A stretch of 64,000 nt of DNA from Arenimonas soli (GCF_014643775.1 NZ_BMKC01000004.1:62001-126000), one strand, 5' to 3'. Counted from the stretch's first letter, positions 1 to 10,627 are shown. Program-made: numbers and translations. Notes: generated by a model not told the origin, from the sequence alone.

Positions 1-2154
1 AAGGCCATCCGGGAACTGGAAGCCGAACACCCGCGCGTGCAGTTCAAGCTCGTCAGCACGGCCATCGACGAAGTTCGCGCCTCGTTCAAGTCATCCATGC
101 ACATGCTCTGGGAAGGCGCGGCGCTGGCGGTGCTGGTGGTGTGGTTCTTCCTGCGCGACTGGCGCGCGACCTGGATCTCGGCGCTGGCGCTGCCGCTGTC
201 GATCATCCCCACCTTCGGCGTCATCTGGCTGCTGGGTTTCAGCCTGAACATGATCACGCTGCTGGCGCTGGCGGTGGTGGTGGGCATCCTGGTGGACGAC
301 GCCATCGTCGAAGTCGAGAACATCGACCGCCACCTGGCCATGGGCAAACCGCCCAAGCAGGCCGCCACCGAGGCCGCCGACGAAATCGGCCTGGCCGTCA
401 TCGCCACCTCGGCGACGCTGGCCGCGGTGTTCATCCCGGTGGCCTTCATGCCCGGCATCGCCGGCAAGTTCTTCCTTGAATTCGGCTGGACCGCGGCGAC
501 GGCGGTGATCTTCTCGCTGATGGTCGCGCGCCTGTTGACGCCGATGATGGCGGCCTACCAGCTCAAGGCCAAGCCGCACGTCGAAAAGGAATCGAAGCTG
601 ATGGCGCGTTACCTGCGCCTGGTGGAATGGGCGCTGGCCAACCGCTTCAAGACGCTGTTCCTGGCGCTGGTGATGTTCATCGGTTCGTTGGGGATCGCCT
701 ATTTCATCCCGGCCACCTTCATCCCGGGCTCGGACCTGGGCCGCAGCAACCTGAGCCTGGAACTTCCGCCCGGCGCCCGCCTGGAGCAGACCGCCGAAAT
801 GAGCGAGCGCGCCCGCGCCCTGATCAGCGACATCCCGGAACTGCGCCTGGCCTACGCCACCGTCGGCGGCGTGCTCGACCTCGGCGACCCGGCGGTGAGC
901 GGCTTCGGCGAAGTGCGCAAGGTCACGATGGTGCTGGACTGGGGCCCCGAAGGCGACCGCGACCGGTCGCAGAAGGAGCTCGAGCGCGACGTGCGCGAGC
1001 GCCTGACCGCGCTACCCGGCGTGCGCCAGCGATTCCTCAGCAGCGAACCCGGCGAACAGCTGATGCTGGTGCTCAGCGGCGACGACCCCGAGCGCCTGTA
1101 TCGCGCCGCGGGGGACTTCGAGCGCGACCTGCGGTCGCTGCCCGGCCTGGGCACCATCAGCTCCACCGCCTCGCTGCTGCGGCCCGAGCTGGTGATCGTT
1201 CCCGACGCCCGCCGCGCCGCCGACCTGGGCGTGTCCACCGCGGACATCGCCGAAGCCGCGCGCATCGCCACCAGCGGCGACTTCCGCCAGCGCCTGGCCA
1301 AGTTGAACCTGCCCGATCGCCAGGTGCCGATCCGCGTCCGCCTGGCCGAAGAAAACCTGTCCGACCAGGACCTGCTGACCCTGCTGCGCGTGCCCAGCGC
1401 CAAGGGCGGCACGGTGCCGCTGTCGGCCGTGGCCGACATCCGCCGTGGCAGCGGTCCTTCGCAGGTCAATCGCTACGGCCGCCAGCGCAACATCACCTTC
1501 ACCGCCGAACTCAACGGCCGCCCGCTGGGCGAGGTGATGGCGGAAGTCGAACAATTGCCTTCACTGCAGCGCCTGCCGCCCGGCGTGCAGATCCAGAACA
1601 CCGGCGACTCGGAAGTCTTCGTCGAACTGTTCGTCGGATTCGCCCTGGCCATGGGCGCCGGCCTGTTCTGCGTGTACGCGGTGCTGTTGCTGCTGTTCAA
1701 CCACGCCAGCCACCCGCTGATCATCCTGATGGCGGTGCCGCTGTCGGCCGGCGGTGCCTTCGGCGCGATGCTGGTAACGGGAACGCTGCTGTCGCTGCCG
1801 GCCCTGATCGGCCTGCTGATGCTGATCGGCATCGCCACCAAGAACTCGATCCTGCTGGTGGACTACGCCGTCATCGCCGAGGACGAAAAGGGCATGAACA
1901 TGCACGACGCCCTGGTGGACGCCTGCCGCAAGCGCGCGCGCCCGGTGATCATGACCACCATCGCCATGACCGCCGGCATGACGCCGATCGCGCTGGGCCT
2001 GGGCGCCGACGCCGCCTTCCGCCAGCCGATGGCGATCGCCGTCATCGGCGGCCTGGCCACCTCGACCCTGCTCAGCCTGGTGGTTATCCCGGCGGCCTTC
2101 GCGGCCATGGAGACCTTCACCCGGCGGTTCACGCGCAAGGCGAATACGGCCTGA
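1..2154 (+). CDS. RND efflux transporter permease, 3' part (AcrB/CzcA superfamily)
   Basis: This is the C-terminal two thirds of a proton-driven RND inner-membrane pump. The frame is open at the window edge, so the N terminus lies outside and about 717 residues are visible of the roughly 1030 usual for the family. The first visible membrane block carries the paired aspartates in 'GILVDDAIVEVENI', which are the TM4 proton-relay residues. A large periplasmic porter/docking region follows. The second membrane block contains 'GIATKNSILLVDYA', the RND signature. Such pumps work with a periplasmic adaptor and an outer-membrane channel, presumably encoded upstream. The gene abuts the stop of a convergent gene. 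Substrate cannot be inferred; the sequence looks like the HAE1 multidrug branch rather than the metal branch, by motif only. Confidence 0.93.
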   Translation, partial: KAIRELEAEHPRVQFKLVSTAIDEVRASFKSSMHMLWEGAALAVLVVWFFLRDWRATWISALALPLSIIPTFGVIWLLGFSLNMITLLALAVVVGILVDDAIVEVENIDRHLAMGKPPKQAATEAADEIGLAVIATSATLAAVFIPVAFMPGIAGKFFLEFGWTAATAVIFSLMVARLLTPMMAAYQLKAKPHVEKESKLMARYLRLVEWALANRFKTLFLALVMFIGSLGIAYFIPATFIPGSDLGRSNLSLELPPGARLEQTAEMSERARALISDIPELRLAYATVGGVLDLGDPAVSGFGEVRKVTMVLDWGPEGDRDRSQKELERDVRERLTALPGVRQRFLSSEPGEQLMLVLSGDDPERLYRAAGDFERDLRSLPGLGTISSTASLLRPELVIVPDARRAADLGVSTADIAEAARIATSGDFRQRLAKLNLPDRQVPIRVRLAEENLSDQDLLTLLRVPSAKGGTVPLSAVADIRRGSGPSQVNRYGRQRNITFTAELNGRPLGEVMAEVEQLPSLQRLPPGVQIQNTGDSEVFVELFVGFALAMGAGLFCVYAVLLLLFNHASHPLIILMAVPLSAGGAFGAMLVTGTLLSLPALIGLLMLIGIATKNSILLVDYAVIAEDEKGMNMHDALVDACRKRARPVIMTTIAMTAGMTPIALGLGADAAFRQPMAIAVIGGLATSTLLSLVVIPAAFAAMETFTRRFTRKANTA

Positions 2155-4212
2155 TCACTCCATCGAAGGATTGCGCAGGGGCGGCAAGTCACGCCATGAC
2201 ACCGCCGGGTCGGTGAGCTCGACCACGCGCGCTTCCAGCTGCGCCTGTATCAGGGGCTCGGGCGGGAGCGCGGATTGCCCAAGCGGCGTCGAATAGGCTG
2301 CCAGCGCGCCGGCGCGGTCGCCCAGTCGGAGTCGTGCGTTGCCCAGCTCGATGGCAGCGCCGACGTGGTAGGGCATGACGTCCAGGACCTCCTGCAGGCG
2401 TCGTGCGACGATCTCGTCTTCGCCGCCGCCCTCGACATACAGGTGCTGCATCACCAGGAAGTACATGTTCCCGGCGCGTGCCAGGGGACTTTCCTGGCGA
2501 CCGCGGTAGATGATGGCGTTGCCGAGCCGCTTGACCGGCACCAGCCCGCGCAGCGCCTGTTCCGGATTCCAGCCGTACTCCGGCCACGGGAGGGTGTCGG
2601 GCATGTCGTAGATGAAGTAGCCCTCGTAGATGCCGGCCAGGTTCTCGTCCCGGATGTCTTCGACCTTTCGGCGGTAGTTGGCCTTCGCCGCGCGGGCCTG
2701 CGCTTCCATGAATCCATAAGAGGAATAGAACACCGCGCCCTCCGGGGCGATGGTCTCCTGGTAGAAGCGATGGATCTCCGGCCAGCGCTGGCCCAGGTCC
2801 AGGCCCTCGTTGCCAAAGTTCCGGTAGGCGTTGGCCGTGCCGCCGGCAAGTTCGTTGTGGTATTCCCACAGCCTTGGCTCCCTGGCCGTCATTGCCCCGG
2901 CCAGCAGCAGGGGCACGACCGCCGCCATTCGCAGCGCCGTCCGTCGGGACCAGGCGGCGGAAACCACGGCGCCCGCCGGCAGGGCGAGCAATACGACGAT
3001 CGGCAGCGCATGGCGCACGCCGCCATAGGTGCCCTGGCCGGACATCAGGGCCGCCAGGTGCAGGGCGCCTGCGCCCAACGCCGCCAGCAGCGTCCAGCGT
3101 CCGGCGCGGCCCTGCCCGGCCCAGGGAAGCAGGGCGAGCCCCGCCAGCGCCATGGCCATCAAGGCCAGCGGCACCTTGGCCAGCAAGATGCTTGGCCAGG
3201 TGAACCAGGGAGGCGCGCCCTTGTGGTTGACGCCCCAGACGAAATGCGTGGCCTGGCCCCGGCCCTCGACACCCGCGCGCACGGTGTCCGCGAGGCCCCA
3301 GAGATAGGCGCGTGGCAAGAGTCGCCATTCGTCCGCGAAACCGATGCCTGCCCGCCAATGCGGGATATGCAGGTCGGCGACCTTGTCCGCCATTGCCCGG
3401 TTGAACCGGTCCTGCCCGTCCGGACCGGCGTGGAACTGGAAGCCGTACGTGGCCCACAGCACCGCCAGCGCCAGCGCGCCCGCCGCCGCGGCCTTGCCCA
3501 GACGACGCAGCACTTCCGGCCAGCGACCCTGCCGCCAGCCCGCGACCGCCCCGGCGGCCGCGACCAGGGCCAGGCCCGCCAGGCCGGCCAGCGCGGAGTG
3601 TTTGCTGGCCAGCACCAGGCCCAGGGCCAGCCCGGTCGCCAGCACCCAGCGCCATCGCCAGCCCTCTAGCATCAAGCCGACGGCCACGGCCGCCACGGCA
3701 AGGCCCAGGGCCAGCGGCAGGTCGGTCATCACCACGGGCAGGTGCGCGGCCACGCTGGGTTCGATGGCAAGAAAAGCCAGCGTTCCGCCTGCCCAGGCCA
3801 GGCCGAGCGCACGCCACAGCAGCAGGCCCAGAGCCAGGAGCAGCCCGCCATGGAAGGTCCACATGGCCAGGCGCGACCTCTGTTGTGCGGCAGCGGCGTC
3901 GTTGTGCTGGAAGGTCACGTCCTCGACCCATTCGCGCTCCTGCGACTTCTCGGCCAGCGGCGGCAGCGGCGGCAGCACGAAGTCGCGGTCCTGGGCCGCA
4001 CCCGCCACCAGCTTCACCAGCGGCGGATGTTCGGGGTTGAGCCGGAAGTCCCCGGTACGGAGATAGGAAACACCTGCGACCACATGCCAGGGCTCGTCGA
4101 TGGTGAAGCCGTCTTGCTGTGTCCCGACGTGGGAGCGCAGGACGGCGAGGCCAACCAGGGCCAGCAGCAAGGCAAGGCCCCAGGGGCGGAAGCGGGAGGA
4201 CGGCGTGGGCAT
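2155..4212 (-). CDS. GT-C-like integral membrane glycosyltransferase-family protein (ArnT/PMT-like)
   Basis: This 685-residue polytopic membrane protein opens with one hydrophobic helix. An exported loop follows carrying 'TIDEPWHVVAGVSYLRTG' and 'LNPEHPPLVK', the acidic DE-type first loop typical of GT-C (PMT/ArnT) enzymes that use polyprenyl-phosphate sugars. About eight to ten further hydrophobic segments run to residue 470. The last 215 residues are soluble and end in a short TPR-like helix pair ('AAIELGNARLRLGDRAGALAAY'-like). I chose the ATG preceded by AGGAAG; the frame stays open much further upstream, but that sequence is antisense to the amine oxidase gene. It converges on the RND gene with no gap. 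Donor and acceptor are unknown. Confidence 0.75.
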   Translation of the reverse strand: MPTPSSRFRPWGLALLLALVGLAVLRSHVGTQQDGFTIDEPWHVVAGVSYLRTGDFRLNPEHPPLVKLVAGAAQDRDFVLPPLPPLAEKSQEREWVEDVTFQHNDAAAAQQRSRLAMWTFHGGLLLALGLLLWRALGLAWAGGTLAFLAIEPSVAAHLPVVMTDLPLALGLAVAAVAVGLMLEGWRWRWVLATGLALGLVLASKHSALAGLAGLALVAAAGAVAGWRQGRWPEVLRRLGKAAAAGALALAVLWATYGFQFHAGPDGQDRFNRAMADKVADLHIPHWRAGIGFADEWRLLPRAYLWGLADTVRAGVEGRGQATHFVWGVNHKGAPPWFTWPSILLAKVPLALMAMALAGLALLPWAGQGRAGRWTLLAALGAGALHLAALMSGQGTYGGVRHALPIVVLLALPAGAVVSAAWSRRTALRMAAVVPLLLAGAMTAREPRLWEYHNELAGGTANAYRNFGNEGLDLGQRWPEIHRFYQETIAPEGAVFYSSYGFMEAQARAAKANYRRKVEDIRDENLAGIYEGYFIYDMPDTLPWPEYGWNPEQALRGLVPVKRLGNAIIYRGRQESPLARAGNMYFLVMQHLYVEGGGEDEIVARRLQEVLDVMPYHVGAAIELGNARLRLGDRAGALAAYSTPLGQSALPPEPLIQAQLEARVVELTDPAVSWRDLPPLRNPSME

Positions 4213-4281
4213 CGGTCGTGGCTTCCTGCGGTGCGCTTGAGCAATGACCGTAATGCAGGGCCGGAATCGGCCAATCCCTGG

Positions 4282-4319
4282 ACGCCGGGCGCCCCCGTGG
4301 CTCCAGGAGCGTCCGGCGT
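4282..4319. terminator. inverted repeat, possible factor-independent terminator
   Basis: The arms ACGCCGG and CCGGCGT flank a GC-rich interior between the stop of the small secreted protein gene and the start of the GT-C gene, both leftward. No T-run follows on either strand, so termination is uncertain. Confidence 0.25.
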
Positions 4320-4331
4320 GTCGGTCACGGT

Positions 4332-4781
4332 TTACTTGAACGTGATCTGGCGCATCGTGTACTCGCCGGTGATGTCGCGCATCGCCGGGTAGTTCTTCAC
4401 CAGCTCGCGGGTCTTGGCTTCGTTGGCCTTGCCCCAGGCCTTCATGAAGGCGTCGTAGCGCTCCTTCGAGGGCTGCATGTCCGCGCCACTGGCATAGTCG
4501 ACCGCCAGCACGATGTTGAAATCGCCGGAATTGGGCAGCTCGGTGACCCAGACGCTGTAGCCCTTGATGTGCCCCAATTCCTTGGCCAGCTTGTTCGAGG
4601 CCACCCAGGTTTCCCGGATGCCTTCCAGGTAATCGTCGATCATGTTGGCGTGCACCTTGATCGTCGTGATGTGCGTCACTTCCTGGCTCGGCTCGTAGTC
4701 GGTGTAGGGCTTGAGCTGGGCCCACGCGGACGCCGCGGACAGCAGCAGCGACAGGGCCAGCAGCTTGCAGATCGTCTTCAT
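4332..4781 (-). CDS. small secreted protein of unknown function
   Basis: This 149-residue protein has a clear Sec signal peptide (MKTICKL, hydrophobic core, cleavage probably after 'SAWA'). The mature part of about 128 residues mixes strands and helices and contains no cysteine. Two segments resembling beta strands ('THITTIKVHANMIDDYL' and 'FNIVLAVDYASG') hint at a dimeric alpha/beta-barrel (ferredoxin-like) fold, but I recognise no family. The start is preceded by AGGGG. The leader 'tccaggggaacaccatga' is identical to that of the CD225 gene starting at 24762. It is divergent from the amine oxidase operon, with 178 bp between them. No function is proposed. Confidence 0.8.
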   Translation of the reverse strand: MKTICKLLALSLLLSAASAWAQLKPYTDYEPSQEVTHITTIKVHANMIDDYLEGIRETWVASNKLAKELGHIKGYSVWVTELPNSGDFNIVLAVDYASGADMQPSKERYDAFMKAWGKANEAKTRELVKNYPAMRDITGEYTMRQITFK

Positions 4782-4959
4782 GGTGTTCCCCTGGATGGTT
4801 GGCGGGACGGGACTGTCCCGCAGCGGACGCTACGCCCGGTGGCAGGCCATTGGCCGGGAAAACTGACGGCGGGGAAGCAGTTTTGCGGCTTGGGCTGGGG
4901 TTTGGCCGACCCGTTCGCCTCAACTCGTTAGCTCTTTCGAATACCCCTGGAGCTGCGCG

Positions 4960-6585
4960 ATGACTTCGGACCCCCGTCAGCTCCCGGCCAAGACCGGCAC
5001 GATGTCCCGCCGCCAGCTGCTTCGCCTGATCGGTTTGGCCGGCGGCAGCGCGGTGATGTACCAGGCCATGACCAGCCTGGGCTTCGCCGCCGAAAGCGGC
5101 TTCACCGGTTTCCCGAAACTCGGCGCCGCCCCGCGCGGCGCGTCGGTGCTGGTGCTCGGTGCCGGCATCGCCGGCATGGTGGCCGCGCTCGAGCTGCGCA
5201 ACGCCGGTTACCAAGTGCAGGTGCTGGAGTTCAACGACCGCCCCGGCGGCCGCGTGTGGACCCTGCGCGGCGGCGACCGCTACACCGAACTCGGCGGCGA
5301 CACCCAGGACTGCGGCTTCGCGCCCGGCCAGTACATCAATCCCGGCCCCTGGCGCCTGCCGCACCACCACCACGGCATCCTGTCCTATTGCCGGCGGCTT
5401 GGCGTGGCGCTGGAGAACTTCGTTCAGGTGAACTACAACGCCCTGCTCCACGACCCCGTGGCCTTCGGCGGCAAGCCGCAGCGCCTGCGCACCATCAAGG
5501 CCGACTACCAGGGCCAGATTGCCGAACTGCTGGCCAAGGCGACCCGCGGCGGCGCCCTGGATGCGCCGGTGACCGCCGAGGACCAGGAGATGCTGCTCGC
5601 CTCGCTGCAGTGGTGGGGCGCACTGGACCGGAACTACGCCTATGCCGGCGGCCACGAAAGCAACGACCGCCGCGGCTACGCCAGGGACCCGGGCGGCGGG
5701 CCGTCGGGCGCGCCGGTCTATTCCCAGCCACTCAAGCCCGCGGACGTCCTGCAGTCCGGACTCTGGGGTTTCCTGCCGCTGGGCGAGCTCTACGACATGC
5801 AAAGCACGCTGATGCAGCCCGTCGGCGGCATGGACGCCATCGCCAAGGCGTTCGGACGCGAGCTCGGGGACGCCATCCGCTACCGCGCCAAGGTGGTCGA
5901 CATCCGCCAGGACGAGCGGGGCGTCACCGCCACCTACGAAGACGCCGCGGCGCCGGGGAGCCCGCAGACTGCGCGCGCCGACTGGTGCGTGTGCACGATC
6001 CCGCTTTCGGTGCTGGGCCAGATTCCGATGAACGTCGGCCAGCCCATGGCCGATGCGATCGGCGCGATTCCGTATGCCGGCTCCACCAAGGTCGGCCTGC
6101 AGTTCAAGCGGCGCTTCTGGGAAGAAGACGAGCACATCTACGGCGGCATCAGCTACACGTCCCAGCCCATCGGCACCATCGGCTACCCCAGCCACGGTTA
6201 CCAATCACCGGGCAAGGCGGTGCTGCTGGGCGCCTACGTGTGGGGACACGACGCCGACCGCTTCAACGCCATGACCCCGGCGCAACGCATCGACCAGGCG
6301 GTGCAGCAGGGCAGCCGCCTGCATCCGCAGTATCCGCAGGAGTTCGACAACGGCATGGCGGTGTCCTGGCATCGCGTGCCCAGCGCGATGGGCTGCTTCG
6401 CGCTGTGGACCGAAAGCCTGCGCGAACAGCACTACGCCAACCTGTGTGCCTTCGATGGCCGCATCGTGCTGGCGGGCGAACACGCCTCCTACCAGCCGGC
6501 GTGGCAGGAAGGCGCGGTCAACTCGGCGCTGAGCGCGATCACCCGGCTGCACGAACGCGCCGTGGATTCAGGAGCAAAGGCATGA
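4960..6585 (+). CDS. Tat-exported flavin monoamine oxidase / L-amino-acid-oxidase-like enzyme
   Basis: This 541-residue FAD enzyme of the flavin monoamine oxidase family oxidises amines to imines. Residues 16-20 are SRRQL followed by a hydrophobic stretch, a twin-arginine signal indicating export as a folded flavoprotein. The ADP-binding motif 'VLGAGIAGMVAALEL' and 'DRPGGRVWTLR' lie near residues 65-105. The FAD-contacting C-terminal motif 'LAGEHASYQPAWQEGAVNSA' lies near residue 510. The start has GGAG upstream. Its stop overlaps the next ATG (ATGA), so it is translationally coupled to a cytochrome c gene, which suggests a periplasmic dehydrogenase that passes electrons to cytochrome c rather than to oxygen. 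The substrate is unknown. Confidence 0.88.
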   Translation: MTSDPRQLPAKTGTMSRRQLLRLIGLAGGSAVMYQAMTSLGFAAESGFTGFPKLGAAPRGASVLVLGAGIAGMVAALELRNAGYQVQVLEFNDRPGGRVWTLRGGDRYTELGGDTQDCGFAPGQYINPGPWRLPHHHHGILSYCRRLGVALENFVQVNYNALLHDPVAFGGKPQRLRTIKADYQGQIAELLAKATRGGALDAPVTAEDQEMLLASLQWWGALDRNYAYAGGHESNDRRGYARDPGGGPSGAPVYSQPLKPADVLQSGLWGFLPLGELYDMQSTLMQPVGGMDAIAKAFGRELGDAIRYRAKVVDIRQDERGVTATYEDAAAPGSPQTARADWCVCTIPLSVLGQIPMNVGQPMADAIGAIPYAGSTKVGLQFKRRFWEEDEHIYGGISYTSQPIGTIGYPSHGYQSPGKAVLLGAYVWGHDADRFNAMTPAQRIDQAVQQGSRLHPQYPQEFDNGMAVSWHRVPSAMGCFALWTESLREQHYANLCAFDGRIVLAGEHASYQPAWQEGAVNSALSAITRLHERAVDSGAKA

Positions 6586-7049
6586 AGACACGAATCTTCC
6601 GGAGTTGCCTGCTGGCGCTTGGCTTGGCGGCGCTGCCGGCCATGGGCCAGGACGCACCGGATCCAGAGGCGCTGTCGCAGCGCGCGTCCATGGACGGCAG
6701 GATCCAGGCCCGCGACGGCAAGGCCATTTACGAACAAGTCTGCCAGGGCTGCCACATGTCCGAAGGCCGCGGCGCCGTCGGCGCGGGCAACTATCCTGCG
6801 CTGGCCGGCAATCCCAAGGCGGCCTCGGCACCCTACCTGGCCGTGACCATCCTCAAGGGGCGGCGCAACATGCCGGCCTTCGGCAGCGACCGCAGCCAGG
6901 AACTGTTCGTGGGGCAGTCGTGGATGGATGACGAGCAGGTGGCCGCGGTGGTCAACTACCTGCGCACCAATCTTGGCAACCGCTACACCGACCCGATCAG
7001 CGCCGCCGACGTCGCGGCCCTGCGCGACCCCACCGGAGACCGTCGATGA
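6582..7049 (+). CDS. periplasmic class I cytochrome c
   Basis: This 155-residue exported cytochrome has a Sec signal peptide ending near 'PAMGQDA', a single haem-attachment motif CQGCH at about residues 53-57 and a downstream 'RRNMPAFG' segment that supplies the distal methionine ligand. It is coupled by ATGA overlaps to the amine oxidase upstream and the RidA-like gene downstream. The arrangement makes it the likely electron acceptor of the flavoenzyme, as in NicA2-type amine dehydrogenases that use a cytochrome c. That pairing is inferred from context. Confidence 0.9.
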   Translation: MKTRIFRSCLLALGLAALPAMGQDAPDPEALSQRASMDGRIQARDGKAIYEQVCQGCHMSEGRGAVGAGNYPALAGNPKAASAPYLAVTILKGRRNMPAFGSDRSQELFVGQSWMDDEQVAAVVNYLRTNLGNRYTDPISAADVAALRDPTGDRR

Positions 7050-7537
7050 ATTCCCGCATCCCGCTGCTTGCCCTGCTTGTCCTGGCCCCGTCCTTTGCCG
7101 CCGGCGCCGATGTCGTGCGGCACAAGATTCCCAACAGCAACTTCCCCATCGCCGCGGCGGTGGAAGTGCCGGCCGGTCGCACCACGGTTTACCTCAGCGG
7201 CGCGGTGCCGCCCGTGGCGAACGCGGACGAACCCGCCGACAGCATCGCGGCCTACGGCAACACCGAAGCTCAGACGGTGGCGGTGCTCGGCCGCATCCAG
7301 GCCCAGCTCGAAGGCCTGGGCCTGACCATGGGCGACGTGGTGAAGATGCAGGTCTTCCTGGTCGGCGACCCCGACAAGGCGGGCCGGATGGACTTCAGCG
7401 GCTTCATGAAGGGCTACGTGCAGTTCTTCGGCACCGAGGAACAGCCGAACCTGCCGGCGCGTTCGACCATGCAGGTGGCGGCGTTGGCCAACCCCGGCTT
7501 CCTGGTGGAAATCGAGGTCACCGCGGTCCGGCCCTGA
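7046..7537 (+). CDS. exported RidA/YjgF-family protein
   Basis: This 163-residue protein has a signal peptide (cleavage near 'FAAGA') followed by a complete RidA (YjgF/YER057c/UK114) domain: 'VYLSGAVP', 'QTVAVLGRIQAQLEGLG', 'VVKMQVFLVGD' and the C-terminal 'PARSTMQVAAL...VEIEVTAV'. Cytosolic RidA hydrolyses reactive imines. Here the arginine equivalent to Arg105 of E. coli RidA (VARLP) is alanine at residue 146 (VAALA), so classical deaminase activity is doubtful. It is the third gene of a coupled trio with an imine-producing flavoenzyme, which makes a role on that product attractive: binding, or hydrolysis by another mechanism. Confidence 0.88.
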   Translation: MNSRIPLLALLVLAPSFAAGADVVRHKIPNSNFPIAAAVEVPAGRTTVYLSGAVPPVANADEPADSIAAYGNTEAQTVAVLGRIQAQLEGLGLTMGDVVKMQVFLVGDPDKAGRMDFSGFMKGYVQFFGTEEQPNLPARSTMQVAALANPGFLVEIEVTAVRP

Positions 7538-7585
7538 GGGGAGTCTCGGCGGGTCCGGTTGGGATTGTCGGCGTCGATACCGGCG

Positions 7586-7591
7586 TATGCT
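7586..7591 (+). promoter_or_regulatory. -10 element (TATGCT) of a probable leaderless promoter
   Basis: TATGCT is followed by exactly 6 nt and then ATG at 7598. This would place the transcription start on the A of the start codon. There is no Shine-Dalgarno and the -35 is poor (TTGTCG, 15-nt spacer). Confidence 0.4.
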
Positions 7592-7597
7592 GGCGCC

Positions 7598-8830
7598 ATG
7601 AGAACCGGTACGCGATCGCGTTACCGCCGACTGCTCGAGTGGCAGCGCGAACGGTTGTCTGATCCGCCCGGGGACGTTGCCGGGCTGGTTCATCGTTACT
7701 GCCGCTTCCTGCACGCTGAGGGACTGCCGGTGTTCCGCGCCAACCTGTCGTTGACCACCCTGCATCCGCAGATCAAGGGTCTTCGCTATGTCTGGCAGGC
7801 CGACCATGTCGAGCCTGGGCCATTCCCCTCGGCGGCACTGGTCCATCGCAGCTGCCAGCACCTCGACGGCTGCACGGTTGAGGAGGCGTTCCTGCATTAC
7901 GGCGCCCGCGAGACCCCGCAGTTCGTGCGCAGCCCGTTTTACGCCCTGCGCGAATCCGGCGGTGACCGGCTGAGCCTGCGCATCGCCCCGACCGCCGGCA
8001 AGCGGTCGCGACGCTTCCCGGTGCTCGACGACCTGGCCGCGCAGGGTGCCACCCACTACGCCGCGTTCCAGCTGCGGCGGACCGACGGCATGATCAGCCT
8101 GGTCACCCGGCATTCCGGAGGTTTCGATCGTGTCGCGCTGGCCCGTATCGCGGACACGCTGGTCGTGCTGGAGTCGCTGCTGGACAGCGCCATCAAGGAC
8201 GTGGTGCTGGACAGCGTCCTGCGCTGCTACGTGGGCGCCGGGCCGGCGACCGAAATCCGCCGCGGCAACCTCAGCCCCGGCAGCATGCTGACGATGGACG
8301 GCGCCATCTGGTTTTCGGACATCCGTCGCTATTCGAACTTGTCCCGGCAGCTGCCGCCGGACCAGCTGGTGTCGCTGCTCAACCGCTACTACGCAGTGCT
8401 GGTGGAGGCGATCCATGTCCACGGCGGAGACATCCTGAAGTTCATCGGCGACGCCATCCTGGCGATTTTCCCGGTCGCAGCCGGCGAACCCGGCGGCGAT
8501 GCCTGCCGGCGCGCGCTCGCGGCGGTGGAAACGGCCAGCAGCGGGCTGGCTGAAGCCGACCTCGGCCTGCAGCACGGCGTCGGCCTGCATCTCGGGCGCT
8601 TCCAGTTTGGCAACATTGGCAACCATCGGCGGGTGGACTTCACCGTGATTGGCGATGCGGTCAACGTAGCAGCGCGCATCGAGGCCCAATGCAGCGTCCA
8701 GCAGCAGGCGCTGCTGATGAGTGAGGACTTCGCCAGGGCATCCGGCGTGCCGACACGGGTGGTCGCCGCCGTGCCGCTCAAGGGTCTGGACGGCACGCAT
8801 GACCTGCACACGACCGGCGGCGGGGACTAG
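7598..8830 (+). CDS. class III adenylate/guanylate cyclase
   Basis: This 410-residue soluble protein has a C-terminal class III nucleotide cyclase domain. Metal-binding aspartates are Asp241 (FSDIRRYS) and Asp285 (FIGDAIL). The purine-selecting lysine lies in 'ILKFIGD', and the transition-state Asn/Arg pair in 'GDAVNVAARIE'. The first ~200 residues are an uncharacterised module with 'RANLSLTTLHPQIKG', recurrent in bacterial cyclases of this type and possibly a sensor. There are no membrane helices or signal peptide. An upstream in-frame TTG would add 13 residues. I prefer the ATG because a TATGCT hexamer ends 6 nt before it. All catalytic residues are present, so an active adenylate cyclase is likely, though substrate choice is not proven. 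Confidence 0.88.
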   Translation: MRTGTRSRYRRLLEWQRERLSDPPGDVAGLVHRYCRFLHAEGLPVFRANLSLTTLHPQIKGLRYVWQADHVEPGPFPSAALVHRSCQHLDGCTVEEAFLHYGARETPQFVRSPFYALRESGGDRLSLRIAPTAGKRSRRFPVLDDLAAQGATHYAAFQLRRTDGMISLVTRHSGGFDRVALARIADTLVVLESLLDSAIKDVVLDSVLRCYVGAGPATEIRRGNLSPGSMLTMDGAIWFSDIRRYSNLSRQLPPDQLVSLLNRYYAVLVEAIHVHGGDILKFIGDAILAIFPVAAGEPGGDACRRALAAVETASSGLAEADLGLQHGVGLHLGRFQFGNIGNHRRVDFTVIGDAVNVAARIEAQCSVQQQALLMSEDFARASGVPTRVVAAVPLKGLDGTHDLHTTGGGD

Positions 8831-8854
8831 GAACCTGCGCGCAACAAAGCACGA

Positions 8855-8875
8855 AGCCCGGCACAAGGCCGGGCT
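8855..8875. terminator. hairpin downstream of groEL
   Basis: The stem AGCCCGGC/GCCGGGCT (8 bp, 5-nt loop) lies between the convergent cyclase and groEL genes. It could serve both directions. No strong U-tract follows, so it may be only partly factor-independent. Confidence 0.5.
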
Positions 8876-8908
8876 CCGTGGTCATACCTGACGCGTTGGC
8901 GCGGGGAC

Positions 8909-10624
<1,716 letters not shown>

Positions 10625-10627
10625 TTA

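Noticed and set aside
2155-6204. A continuous 1349-codon frame on the minus strand
   Set aside because: Only the last 685 codons encode a recognisable membrane protein. The rest is antisense to the secreted-protein and amine oxidase genes and reads as low-complexity high-G+C shadow.
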